64,000 nucleotides of DNA. It comes from Bacillota bacterium. Its GTDB lineage: Bacteria > Bacillota > Clostridia > Christensenellales > Aristaeellaceae. Location: the NCBI GenBank assembly GCA_023459275.1, contig JAEWVC010000034.1:1-64000 (forward strand). The letters run 5' to 3'. This document shows, in pieces, positions 52,146 through 60,663 of the stretch. The number at the start of each line of letters is the position of its first letter. Position 1 is the stretch's first letter. The notes beneath the pieces are model-generated. The model had not been told where the DNA came from. It was given only the letters and a program-made list of their open reading frames with translations, and ran no database searches. The position numbers were made by a program, and so were the translations under genes.

Positions 52146-53489
52146 ATGGAAACCGGTATTAGCCGCGCCGTACCGCCCCACAGCCTGGATGCCGAGCGCT
52201 CCGTGCTGGGGGCCATGATGCAGGACCCCGCCGCGGTGGCGCTGGCGGTGGAATTGCTGGCCGAAGAGGATTTTTACGCTCCCACCCACCGGGAGCTGTA
52301 TTCCGCCATGCGCGCGCTGCATACCCTGGGCAGCCCCGTGGACCTGATCACCGTGGACAGCGAGCTTGCCCGCAGGGGCACGCTGGAGGGCATCGGCGGC
52401 ACCGCCTACCTCATTGAGGTTTCGCAGTATGTGCCCACCACCGCCAACGTAAAGGCGTACATCGCCATTGTGGCGGAAAAATCCACCCTGCGCAGGCTGA
52501 TTGCCGCTTCCCAGCAGATCACCACGGAATGCTACGCCCAACAGGAGCCCCTCAAGGACATCCTGAACCACGCGGAAAAGGCCATCTTCGATATCGTGAT
52601 GCGCAGGGCCAGCGGCGATTCGCTGGTGAAGATGGACGAGATCCTCACCTCTACTTATGAAAAAATTGAAGAGCTGAGCCGGCTCAAGGGCAAAATCAAC
52701 GGCGTGCCCACCGGCTTTTATGATCTGGACAACCTGCTTACCGGTATGCATTCGGGCGAACTGATATTGATCGGCGCGCGCCCTTCCATGGGCAAGACCG
52801 CGCTGGCCGCCAACATCGCGCAGAACGCCTGCTTTAAGCACGGGAAGACCACCGCCATCTTCAGCCTGGAAATGCCCAGGGAGCAGATCGCCATGCGCAT
52901 GCTCTGCTCCGAGGCCAGGATCAACCTGCAGAAAATACGTTCCGGCACCCTGAAGGACGACGACTGGATCGAGCTTTCCAAGGTGCTGGGCCCCATGGCC
53001 GCCTCCCCCATGTATATCGACGACACGGCCGGCCTCACCCCCTCCCAGCTTCGCAGCCGCTGCCGCAGGCTGATGATGGACAAGGGCCTGGACCTGATCG
53101 TTGTGGACTACCTGCAGTTGATGGGAAGCGACAAGCGGTCGGAGAACAGGCAGCTGGAGGTGAGCGAGATCTCCAGGCAATTAAAGGGCATTGCCCTGGA
53201 GCTCCGGGTGCCTTTGGTGGCCTGCGCGCAGCTTTCCCGGGCATTGGCCTCCAGGCAGGACAAGCGGCCTGTATTGAGCGACTTGCGCGATTCCGGCTCC
53301 ATTGAGCAGGACGCCGACGTGGTGATGTTCATCCACCGGGAAGGGTATTACGCCGGCCTGACCAGCGGGCAGGAGGACACCACGGGGGAAATCATCCTTT
53401 CCAAACAGCGCAACGGACCCCTGGGCATGGTGAAGGTTAACTGGTTCAGCGAATATGCCACCTATACCAACCCGGCGGGGTTTCAATAG
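52146..53489 (+). CDS. dnaB: Replicative DNA helicase
   Basis: 447 residues from the ATG at 52146, which has GGAGG upstream. N-terminal DnaB domain (PPHSLDAERSVLGAMMQDP), linker, then RecA-like ATPase with ARPSMGKTALAANIA (Walker A), IFSLEMPREQIAMRML, LIVVDYLQLM (Walker B) and QLSRALASRQDKRPVLSDLR with DSGSIEQDADVVMFIHR. It forms a hexamer that unwinds the replication fork. No intein. It is third in the operon. Confidence 0.97.
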   Translation: METGISRAVPPHSLDAERSVLGAMMQDPAAVALAVELLAEEDFYAPTHRELYSAMRALHTLGSPVDLITVDSELARRGTLEGIGGTAYLIEVSQYVPTTANVKAYIAIVAEKSTLRRLIAASQQITTECYAQQEPLKDILNHAEKAIFDIVMRRASGDSLVKMDEILTSTYEKIEELSRLKGKINGVPTGFYDLDNLLTGMHSGELILIGARPSMGKTALAANIAQNACFKHGKTTAIFSLEMPREQIAMRMLCSEARINLQKIRSGTLKDDDWIELSKVLGPMAASPMYIDDTAGLTPSQLRSRCRRLMMDKGLDLIVVDYLQLMGSDKRSENRQLEVSEISRQLKGIALELRVPLVACAQLSRALASRQDKRPVLSDLRDSGSIEQDADVVMFIHREGYYAGLTSGQEDTTGEIILSKQRNGPLGMVKVNWFSEYATYTNPAGFQ

Positions 53490-53520
53490 CCTGACAGGCA
53501 TCGTATGAGGAGGTTGCTTC

Positions 53521-54492
53521 ATGGAGCAGATGACCGTTTCCCAGTTTGCCAAGGATGTTCGGTTTGAGGGCTTTTTGCTGGTGCGCTCCGCCGAGCAGCG
53601 GACCGCGGCCAGCGGCAGCCGTTACCTGGACATGAACCTGGCGGACAAGACCGGGGAGATCAACGCCAAGGTCTGGGACGGCTCCGTGAACCCACCCAGG
53701 ACAGGCACCGCCGTCAAGGTGCGGGGTCTGGTGCTGGAGTACAACGGCCGGCTGCAGCTAAGGGTGGACAAGCTACGCCCCGTGGAGCAAAGCGACCAGA
53801 TGGACGTTTCCCTGCTGACCCCGTGCGCTCCCGAACCTCCGGAGGAAATGCGCGGCAGCATCCAGGCCGTGATCGACGGCATGGCGCGGGAGCCCCTCAA
53901 GGCGCTTTTAAACGAGGTGCTTCAAACAGCCGGAGACGAGCTTTCTTATTTTCCGGCGGCTCAGCGGCTGCATCATGCCGAGCGCAGCGGGCTATTGCAC
54001 CACACCACCAGCATGCTGAAGACCGCCAACGCCATTCTGGGCTGCTATCCCGGCCTGGACGGCGATCTGCTGCGCGCCGGGGTCATCCTGCACGACCTGG
54101 GAAAAATCAGCGAGATGGACAGCGACAGCTTTGGCAACGTCAGCGATTACACGGCGGATGGGCTGCTGGTGGGCCATCTGGTCAGGGGTGTGGCGCAGCT
54201 TCGCGAGGCCGCGAAAAAGGTGGGCACCCCGGAGGAACTGGTGCTGCTTTTGGAGCACATGATCTTAAGCCACCACGGGGAGGCGGAGTACGGCAGCCCC
54301 CGCAAGCCCATGTTCCCGGAGGCGGAGGCGCTGCACTGGATCGACGTGCTGGACGCCCGGATGAATGAAATGCAGGGCATCCTGGACAGGACGCCGGAGG
54401 GCGCCTTCAGCGAAAAGATCTGGTCCCTGGATAGGCGGCTGTACCATCCCAGGTATGAAAGCCTTTGCGAAAACGGGGACGGGGCGGAGTAA
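53521..54492 (+). CDS. YhaM-type 3'-5' exoribonuclease (OB-fold plus HD domain)
   Basis: 323 residues, AGGAGG seven bases before the ATG. The N-terminal OB-fold nucleic-acid-binding domain is RYLDMNLADKTGEINAKVWD, and the HD phosphohydrolase domain has SGLLHHTTSMLKTANAI, GVILHDLGKISEM (HD pair) and LSHHGEAEYGSP. This order is that of B. subtilis YhaM/CBF1, a Mn2+-dependent 3'-5' exonuclease acting on RNA and single-stranded DNA. It follows dnaB by 31 bases. Confidence 0.9.
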   Translation: MEQMTVSQFAKDVRFEGFLLVRSAEQRTAASGSRYLDMNLADKTGEINAKVWDGSVNPPRTGTAVKVRGLVLEYNGRLQLRVDKLRPVEQSDQMDVSLLTPCAPEPPEEMRGSIQAVIDGMAREPLKALLNEVLQTAGDELSYFPAAQRLHHAERSGLLHHTTSMLKTANAILGCYPGLDGDLLRAGVILHDLGKISEMDSDSFGNVSDYTADGLLVGHLVRGVAQLREAAKKVGTPEELVLLLEHMILSHHGEAEYGSPRKPMFPEAEALHWIDVLDARMNEMQGILDRTPEGAFSEKIWSLDRRLYHPRYESLCENGDGAE

Positions 54493-54499
54493 ATCGCGA

Positions 54500-54528
54500 T
54501 TGACGCGGCATTCAACTGCTGGTACAAT
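54500..54528 (+). promoter_or_regulatory. Promoter of the lipoprotein gene
   Basis: TTGACG (54500-54505), 17 bases, TACAAT (54523-54528). Confidence 0.7.
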
Positions 54529-54643
54529 AAAGCTGATGTTTTCCAGAAATCGGCATACTTCCCCAAAAGGGAATAGATTTGGTGCTACATTCGTTTATTG
54601 TTTGATGCGCCGCTGTCCGGCGGCATGGGATGGAGGAAGAACG

Positions 54644-55417
54644 ATGATACGAAAAATCAGTCTGATCCTGCTTGTGGTGATGCTGCTTGCGGCCCTGTCC
54701 GGCTGCGCCTCCCAGCCGACCTTTACGCAGGCGACGCCCCCGCCGCAGCAATCGCCCAATTATGGCGGCACGCCTCCTACGGATGCGCCTACGGACGCGC
54801 CGGAGTATGAGGGGAACCCCCTTGCCGAGGAAGAGGGGGACGCCTATGAAGCACCGGCCATGGCGGATTACGGCTATGCGGGTTCCACGCCCATGCCCCT
54901 GGACCCCATTGATATGCCCACGCCCACGCCAAGGCCGAAGCTGACCTTTACCTACCAGACCTATGAGGCCACCAAACTGGGCATGAAATTTGACGCCCCC
55001 GCCGGCTGGACGGTGGATGATTCCGCCAGCGACACCTACATCCTCACAGAGCCCGCCTACCAGCAGAAAGACAATTACTCCGCCTTCATCATTCTGCGCA
55101 AAGCATCGGTCAGCAAGCAGTACAACGCCAGCGAGATGGCCCAGGAAGTCAAGGGCATGCTGGACACCATCGGCTCGACAAACTTCTCGGAGTTCAAGAC
55201 TTCCTATACCGACGACCGGACGCTGATGGACCATGACGGCGTATACGCCAACTACGAGGGCACGCTGGTGGACGGCACCAGGGTCCGCGGCCGGGTGCAT
55301 GTGACCTGCATCGATAAGGTGCTCTACAGCATCCACATGGCCCATCCCGCCAACTACAACACGGATTACCTGACCAACCACGGCAAGCTGCGGGAGACCA
55401 TGACGCTGACCAAATAG
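54644..55417 (+). CDS. Lipoprotein of unknown function
   Basis: 257 residues from the ATG at 54644 with GGAGGA upstream. Lipobox LAALSGC gives a diacylglycerol-anchored Cys at about residue 22. A disordered Pro/Thr/Tyr-rich spacer follows (residues 25-100, with PTDAPTDAP and PTPTPRP), then a folded domain of about 150 residues beginning YEATKLGMKFDAPAGWTVDD, reminiscent of PsbP-like or DUF1795 folds. It is on the outer face of the membrane. No partner gene is obvious. Confidence 0.75.
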   Translation: MIRKISLILLVVMLLAALSGCASQPTFTQATPPPQQSPNYGGTPPTDAPTDAPEYEGNPLAEEEGDAYEAPAMADYGYAGSTPMPLDPIDMPTPTPRPKLTFTYQTYEATKLGMKFDAPAGWTVDDSASDTYILTEPAYQQKDNYSAFIILRKASVSKQYNASEMAQEVKGMLDTIGSTNFSEFKTSYTDDRTLMDHDGVYANYEGTLVDGTRVRGRVHVTCIDKVLYSIHMAHPANYNTDYLTNHGKLRETMTLTK

Positions 55418-55464
55418 CGCGGTTTATACGGTCAAAACCTTTCCTGTGAAGCTTTTCAGGGAGA

Positions 55465-55512
55465 GGTCCGGGGAGGGGCATTTTCAAAAAGGCCCCTCCC
55501 CGGCCTTTATTT
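55465..55512 (+). terminator. Strong terminator after the lipoprotein gene
   Basis: GGTCCGGGGAGGGGC/GCCCCTCCCCGGCC stem (55465-55479, 55492-55505) followed by a T-rich run. Confidence 0.85.
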
Positions 55513-55527
55513 TCGTGCCCGCTCCCG

Positions 55528-55556
55528 TTGCACCGGGCAAGCCGACGTGATACAAT
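55528..55556 (+). promoter_or_regulatory. Promoter of the acyltransferase fusion gene
   Basis: TTGCAC (55528-55533), 17 bases, TACAAT (55551-55556). Confidence 0.65.
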
Positions 55557-55596
55557 CACAACTACAGGCCGTCAACAGAAAAGGGAGGGTGTACGT

Positions 55597-57690
55597 TTGT
55601 TGGCCAAGGAAAACGCGGGCGTCGCCCTCACGCGCAGCGCCATGCTGCCGCTGACATCTTTAAGCAATCTGTATGCCTTTATGTACTCCATGCTGGTCTC
55701 CAAGGCGTTGGTTTCCATGCCTATCTTCGGCGGGGCGCTGTTCATGAGCGGCCGAACCGCCGCCGTATTTTTCCAGGGCTATTTAAAAGAATCCGGCAAA
55801 TACCTGCCCCTGCGTTCACGCTGGCTGGGACCGGCAATGCTGGTGCTGCTGCTTTTCGTCAATTTCTTTCTGCTGATGATCTATCCCATCACCCTGGAGA
55901 ACCCGGCGGTGTGGATCCTGTTTGCCATCGTGCTGGGGATCACCATGCGCGGCATCCTTTGCCGCCGCCTGATGCGGCTGTACATGAACGGGCAGGCTTC
56001 CAGGCGCCGGTTTCTGGTTTTGACAGGCCTGTGCCACGCGGTGCCGGCGGCCGTGGTGGCGGTCCTTCTAACCAGGGGCGTCCAGGAGCCCGCCTCCTGG
56101 CAGATGTTCGGGGGTTTTGTGCTAAGCGCCGTGCTGGAGGCCTATTCCCTGTGGAAAGACCGGTCTTCCCTGCGCCTTGAGGATGTGTCCCCGGCGCAGG
56201 AGGAGCAATACCGGTCCCTGGCCAAAGGGCTTAGGCGGATGAGCGCCTTTAACGTGTATGAGGTGATGCATACCCTGATCCTGGTGGCGCTGCAGGTGAC
56301 GCTGGTGATGCTTTACACCTTTCTGGCCGCCTCCGCCCAGGAGATATTGACCTTGATGCTATTGTCCCTGGCCTGTACCCTGGCCGCCCGGGAAATGACG
56401 GACTGGTTCCTTTCCAGGGCCAGCCGCCGTGACCCCGATCCCGCCTACCTGCTCTTTTTGGGCCTTCTTTGCTGGCTGTACGGCCTGATGCTCTTCTCCA
56501 GGCAGCTCACGGGCAGCCTGCAGTATGTGAGCGCCTATCTGTACCTGGCGCTCTCCTCCTTTGGAGCCACGGTAAGCGCCACCTGCCTGGCCGGGCTGGA
56601 AAAGGACATGCATGATGTGGCCAGGTTCGGCGCGGGAGAGAATTTGAGCGGCTATGCGCTGCTGCGAAGCGCGCGGCGGGAGGCGGCGGTGCTTATCGGA
56701 CAGGCGCTGGGGCTGCTGCTTCTAACGCTTTTGTGCTTCCTGAACGGCTCCAATCTGCCAAGGGACGCGGAAAGCCTTGCAAGAAGCTTCCAGCCGGTGC
56801 TGGTGGTGCCCGCGCTGCTGCTGGTGCTGGGTGCCATGCTCAGCGTATTGAAGTTTCCCCTCACCAAGCGGTACCTGAAAAAACTGCAAAGGTTTTTGCA
56901 GCTTCAAAGGGACGGCGAAGAGAACGCGCCCATGAAAAAACAGCTGGAGACTGTGGTCATCCGCCGCCACCCGCGGCGCTACGGCGTGCGGCTGCTGATG
57001 TTTTTCATCAGGCCCCTGTACTACCACCGGCTGGTGGGCAGGGAAAATGTACCGGCGGGGCAGGATGGCCGGATGATCTTTATCTGCAACCACGGCGAGC
57101 TGTACGGCCCTGTGGTAGCCAACCTCTATGTGCCATTCTCCTTCCGGCCCTGGGCCATCAGCGACATGATGGACACCCGGGAAAACGTGGCAGAATACTG
57201 CTACAAGTACACCTTCAAGCGGCAGAAGTGGCTTCCCGAACGGTTCAAAAAGCCCCTGGCCAACCTGCTGGCGCCTCTTTGCATCTGGGCCATGCGCTCC
57301 ATTGAAAGCATCCCCGTCTACCGCAACAAGCCAAGGGAGCTGATGACCACCTTCCGCCTGTCGGTGGAGGCCATGCAGGCGGAGGATAACCTGCTGATCT
57401 TTCCCGAAAACCCGGACGCCCCTTCCCTGAAAAAGGCGGGGTATCTGCGCCACGGCATCGGGGATTTTTATACGGGCTTCACCATGCTGGCCCCGCTTTA
57501 CTATAACAGGACAGGCCGGCGCGTGCTGTTCGTGCCGGTGTACGCCAGCCGGGAAAAACGCAAAATCTGCTTTGGGAGCAGCATTGAATACGACCCGGAC
57601 AATTCCCCCCCGGAGGAGAAGCTGCGCATTGCCGACGGCCTGCGGGACGCCATGCTGGCCATGGGCCGGAAACTAGGCGACCTGGAATAG
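55597..57690 (+). CDS. Multi-pass membrane protein fused to a lysophospholipid acyltransferase domain
   Basis: 697 residues from a TTG at 55597, eight bases after GGGAGGG. Residues 1-430 contain about ten hydrophobic segments in a transporter-like layout. The C-terminal 230 residues are a PlsC-type domain with MIFICNHGELYGPVVANLYV (the NHxxxxxP form of the catalytic motif, Asp replaced), ESIPVYRNKP and LLIFPENPDAPS (EG-type block). This recalls LplT-Aas-like fusions of a lysolipid flippase and acyltransferase. The His is present but the usual Asp is not, so activity is uncertain. Confidence 0.78.
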   Translation: MLAKENAGVALTRSAMLPLTSLSNLYAFMYSMLVSKALVSMPIFGGALFMSGRTAAVFFQGYLKESGKYLPLRSRWLGPAMLVLLLFVNFFLLMIYPITLENPAVWILFAIVLGITMRGILCRRLMRLYMNGQASRRRFLVLTGLCHAVPAAVVAVLLTRGVQEPASWQMFGGFVLSAVLEAYSLWKDRSSLRLEDVSPAQEEQYRSLAKGLRRMSAFNVYEVMHTLILVALQVTLVMLYTFLAASAQEILTLMLLSLACTLAAREMTDWFLSRASRRDPDPAYLLFLGLLCWLYGLMLFSRQLTGSLQYVSAYLYLALSSFGATVSATCLAGLEKDMHDVARFGAGENLSGYALLRSARREAAVLIGQALGLLLLTLLCFLNGSNLPRDAESLARSFQPVLVVPALLLVLGAMLSVLKFPLTKRYLKKLQRFLQLQRDGEENAPMKKQLETVVIRRHPRRYGVRLLMFFIRPLYYHRLVGRENVPAGQDGRMIFICNHGELYGPVVANLYVPFSFRPWAISDMMDTRENVAEYCYKYTFKRQKWLPERFKKPLANLLAPLCIWAMRSIESIPVYRNKPRELMTTFRLSVEAMQAEDNLLIFPENPDAPSLKKAGYLRHGIGDFYTGFTMLAPLYYNRTGRRVLFVPVYASREKRKICFGSSIEYDPDNSPPEEKLRIADGLRDAMLAMGRKLGDLE

Positions 57691-58008
57691 GCGCAGCAGC
57701 ACCATATACAGCGCCGTGGACGCGGCGATGCTTAAAATTACGCTGCGCCGGAGCAAAAACAGCCCCCCCGCCGCAAGGGCAGCCAGCACCTCCGGCAAGC
57801 CGTAGGGATATTTCAAAAAATCAACCGCCTTGAAGCAGTATACCACCAGCATCCCCATCACAGCCTGGGGAAGCACCCTGCCCAGATAGCGTATGAAGGG
57901 CGGGGCTTTTTCCGCTTTGGGGAAGAGTACGAACGGCGCGGCCCGGACAAGCAGCGTCGCCAGGGCGATGATGCAGATGGTGGCTGCTGCCTGAAGGGAA
58001 GTCATCAT
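57673..58008 (-). CDS. azlD: Branched-chain amino acid exporter subunit AzlD
   Basis: 111 residues from the ATG at 58008. Four short membrane segments (AATICIIALATLLVRAAPFV, LGRVLPQAVMGMLVVYCF, LPEVLAALAAGGLFLLRRSV) match the AzlD family. It overlaps the azlC stop by four bases (ATGA), and its 3' end runs 18 bases into the convergent acyltransferase gene. It works with AzlC to export branched-chain or other hydrophobic amino acids. Confidence 0.88.
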   Translation of the reverse strand: MMTSLQAAATICIIALATLLVRAAPFVLFPKAEKAPPFIRYLGRVLPQAVMGMLVVYCFKAVDFLKYPYGLPEVLAALAAGGLFLLRRSVILSIAASTALYMVLLRLFQVA

Positions 58009-58751
58009 GCTTCCGCCTCCCCTTCCATCCGCCTGCGCAGCGCGGTGAACAGCACCAAAAGGCCGCCCATGGCGGGCAGCAGGAACCGGTCTTTTCCGAA
58101 AAGCAGCAGGCTGGCAGCCGATACGGCCACGCCCAGCAGCGCCGGGCCGTGGGTTTTGAAAAACCCGCGGACCGCCTTCGCCTTGTCCGCCTCCAGCCAC
58201 TGGCCAAGAACGATCACAATGAAAAGCGCCGTCATGGCAAAATCAATGCCCGTGACGTCAAAGGGCAGCCATTCCCCCATCAAATTGCCTGCCAGGGAGC
58301 CCGCCACCCAATAGCACTGGTTCAAAAGCGAAATCATGAAAAACACGCTGCGCTCCTGCTGCGTAACCGGTGCGGGCAGGCCGCAGAACAGGGCGTAGGT
58401 TTCATCCGTAAGGGAAAAGACAAGGTAAGGCTTGCGCCAGCCCATCCTCTGGAAAGGCTCCAGCATGGACAGGCCGTAAAACAGGTGCCGCGCGTTGACC
58501 AGCAGGGTCACCATCAGCGCCGTCACCGGGGAAAAAGCCGCGGCCAGAAGGCCGGCCGCCACAAACTGCATGGAGCCGGCATAGATGAACAGGCTCATGG
58601 CGGCGGCCCACAAGGTGCCGTAGCCCTTGCCCTTGAGCAGGATGCCAAAGGCCATGCCCAGAAACAGATACCCCGCCATCACCGGAAGGGTAACGGGAAA
58701 GGCAGCCTTCGCGGCTGCCAGGACGGGCTGTTTTGCGGACCTTGATCTCAT
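58005..58751 (-). CDS. azlC: Branched-chain amino acid exporter subunit AzlC
   Basis: 248 residues with seven or eight membrane segments and family motifs FLGMAFGILLKGKGYG, SLFIYAGSMQFVAAGLLAAA, LVNARHLFYGLSML and SLTDETYALFCGLP. It forms the LIV-E exporter with AzlD, encoded directly after it. It starts 22 bases after the M20 peptidase stop, so peptide or acyl-amino-acid hydrolysis and amino-acid export may be coupled. Confidence 0.9.
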   Translation of the reverse strand: MRSRSAKQPVLAAAKAAFPVTLPVMAGYLFLGMAFGILLKGKGYGTLWAAAMSLFIYAGSMQFVAAGLLAAAFSPVTALMVTLLVNARHLFYGLSMLEPFQRMGWRKPYLVFSLTDETYALFCGLPAPVTQQERSVFFMISLLNQCYWVAGSLAGNLMGEWLPFDVTGIDFAMTALFIVIVLGQWLEADKAKAVRGFFKTHGPALLGVAVSAASLLLFGKDRFLLPAMGGLLVLFTALRRRMEGEAEA

Positions 58752-58773
58752 AAAAGGCGGAACCCCTCATTCA

Positions 58774-60156
58774 TTACGCTTGCAGCATCTGCTGGTAATA
58801 CTGGATCCCAAGTTCAAGATTGGCGACGGATATGCGCTCGTTCACGGCGCGCAGCCCTTCCCCCTCCCTTGCGCGGAAGGGGGTAAACCGGTAGATGTTG
58901 CCGCTGAGCTCTTCGTAGCAGCGGGCGTCCGTGGTGTGATAATACAGGCAGGGCACGGGAACAGCGTCCGGAAAAAGGATCTGGATGGCGGTGGAAATCG
59001 CTTCCCAGGCCGCCCCGCCGGCCGGTGAAAGCCCGCTGGGCTGCTCGGCTCCCTCCACAATCAGGCGGATGTCCCCCTGCCCCGCGGCCTTGCGCAGGTG
59101 GGAAATCACCTGCTCCACCGTTTCCCCGGGCAGGATCCTGCAGTGAAAGGTGAGCATGGGCTGCCGGGGCAGCATATCCGCGATGCCGCTGGCCCGGACC
59201 TTGGTAGGGACGGCGGTGGAGCGGAGTTCCGCCTGGGGTATGCGCCCCTTTTGCATCAGCAGGCGCAAAACCGGCAGGAAAAATCCGGGATAGCCATATG
59301 CCCCTTTGAGGAAAAAATCCATATGGGGCGCCATAGCCCGGAACATCCATTCCGAAGGCTTGCAAAGCACAGGCTTCATGGGCTTTTTGGCCACTCTGGC
59401 CGCTGCCAGCATCAGCTTATCAAGATCTGTGTCCGCGCCGGGGTCGGCCGCGTATCCGCCCTTTCCCGAAATGGACAGGCTGATATTCGCGTAACCCTTC
59501 TCCGCGACGCCTACTTTGGCAAAGCCGTCCTCCACAGCCCCGCCCCCGTCCAGGATGAAGGCAGGCTCCGCGCCCTGGGCCTGAAGGATGCGGCACATCT
59601 GCTTGGCGCTGGCCCCGAAAACCTCCGCGTCCTGGGAAAAGGCGAACCAGATGTCCGCGCTGGGCCGCCAGCCGTTTTTAAGGAGCGCTTCCGCCGCCTC
59701 GCACAGGGCAATCAGCCGGCCTTTGCCTTCCCACGCTCCACGCCCCCACACATACCCTCCGGCCACCTCGCCGGAAAAGGGCGGCTTCTCCCACAGCGGC
59801 AGGTCCGCTTCCTCCACGGGCATCACGTCCAGATGGCAAAGGAACAAAAGCGGCCTGGCTTTCTGGGCACCGGGCAGCAGCATCAAAAGCGAGCCTCCCG
59901 CCACCGTCTGGGCATGGGCGGCCGAAAACAGGGTGGGATATTCCTGCCTGAGCAGCTCCTGCATCGCAAGAAAAGACTTAAGATCCTTCTCCTCCGGTTC
60001 CTTCACGGACAGGGTCGCAAGGGCGACGGCCGCCGACAGCACATGGGCCGCGTGTTCGCCATCCACCCTGGGATTCCACCTTCCCACCAAAGCACCCCCT
60101 ATGATTTCTTTTTTGTAGTTCGCCGCGTGGAAGGAAACTCCTGTTTTTGGCTTCAT
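58774..60156 (-). CDS. M20-family metallopeptidase-like protein with altered active site
   Basis: 460 residues from the ATG at 60156; the frame is open much further upstream but overlaps pfkA in antisense there. PM20D1/DapE fold: FLCHLDVMPVEEADLPLWEK, PPFSGEVAGGYVWGRGAWEG, KPSADIWFAF-type strand, dimerisation domain, and HTTDARCYEELSGNIYRFTP. Two expected residues differ: the bridging Asp (GRGAxDxKG) is Glu, and the DEE motif with the general-base Glu reads DAE in FSQDAEVFG. The first zinc His-Asp and the last His remain. It may be inactive or use a different chemistry. Confidence 0.8.
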   Translation of the reverse strand: MKPKTGVSFHAANYKKEIIGGALVGRWNPRVDGEHAAHVLSAAVALATLSVKEPEEKDLKSFLAMQELLRQEYPTLFSAAHAQTVAGGSLLMLLPGAQKARPLLFLCHLDVMPVEEADLPLWEKPPFSGEVAGGYVWGRGAWEGKGRLIALCEAAEALLKNGWRPSADIWFAFSQDAEVFGASAKQMCRILQAQGAEPAFILDGGGAVEDGFAKVGVAEKGYANISLSISGKGGYAADPGADTDLDKLMLAAARVAKKPMKPVLCKPSEWMFRAMAPHMDFFLKGAYGYPGFFLPVLRLLMQKGRIPQAELRSTAVPTKVRASGIADMLPRQPMLTFHCRILPGETVEQVISHLRKAAGQGDIRLIVEGAEQPSGLSPAGGAAWEAISTAIQILFPDAVPVPCLYYHTTDARCYEELSGNIYRFTPFRAREGEGLRAVNERISVANLELGIQYYQQMLQA

Positions 60157-60207
60157 TCTTTCCGTACACACGTTTTCCAAATACCGTATCCCGTGTCCGG
60201 GTTTCCC

Positions 60208-60235
60208 TTGAAAAGGAGACGGAAAACCGTATAAT
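60208..60235 (+). promoter_or_regulatory. Possible upstream promoter toward pfkA
   Basis: TTGAAA (60208-60213), 16 bases, TATAAT (60230-60235). The stretch 60236-60556 is G+C-rich with a CCGGGCT/AGCCCGG hairpin near 60450-60475 and no gene I would accept. Confidence 0.45.
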
Positions 60236-60556
60236 ATTCCATAATATGACAAAAGAATGAATGCATCCATGCCTGTGCGGGATAATGCATTATCCCGCCT
60301 TTGGGGTATCACCGGGGAAAGCGCCGCGCCGGGGCGCGCATTGACCGGTCCCGCATCGCTCCGGCGCCCGGGAGAAAGCACGCGGCAAACGGCCCCCGTT
60401 CCCTGGACGGACATCCTGTCCAGCGCCGTCCCGCCATATGAACGCCCGGCCGGGCTGCACAAAAAAGCCCGGCGGCCGGTATAAATCCACGGTAAAAACG
60501 GACGCCGGCTTATGAAATATGCCTCGCCCATCCCTGCATATTTTGTTAAAAAAAAA

Positions 60557-60586
60557 TTGGAAATCTGCCGCGCGGCATGGTATAAT
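60557..60586 (+). promoter_or_regulatory. pfkA promoter
   Basis: TTGGAA (60557-60562), 18 bases, TATAAT (60581-60586), 78 bases before the start codon. Confidence 0.7.
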
Positions 60587-60663
60587 GAACATCGGCATTG
60601 TTCCCGGAAACAATTCCAAACCATGCCATACAAGAAAGAATAAGACCAGGAGCGATGTTTTCT

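Noticed and set aside
60236..60556. Riboswitch or attenuator in the pfkA leader
   Set aside because: There is a G+C-rich hairpin, but no known aptamer motif and no terminator with a T run on the coding strand. A nearer promoter at 60557-60586 explains expression.
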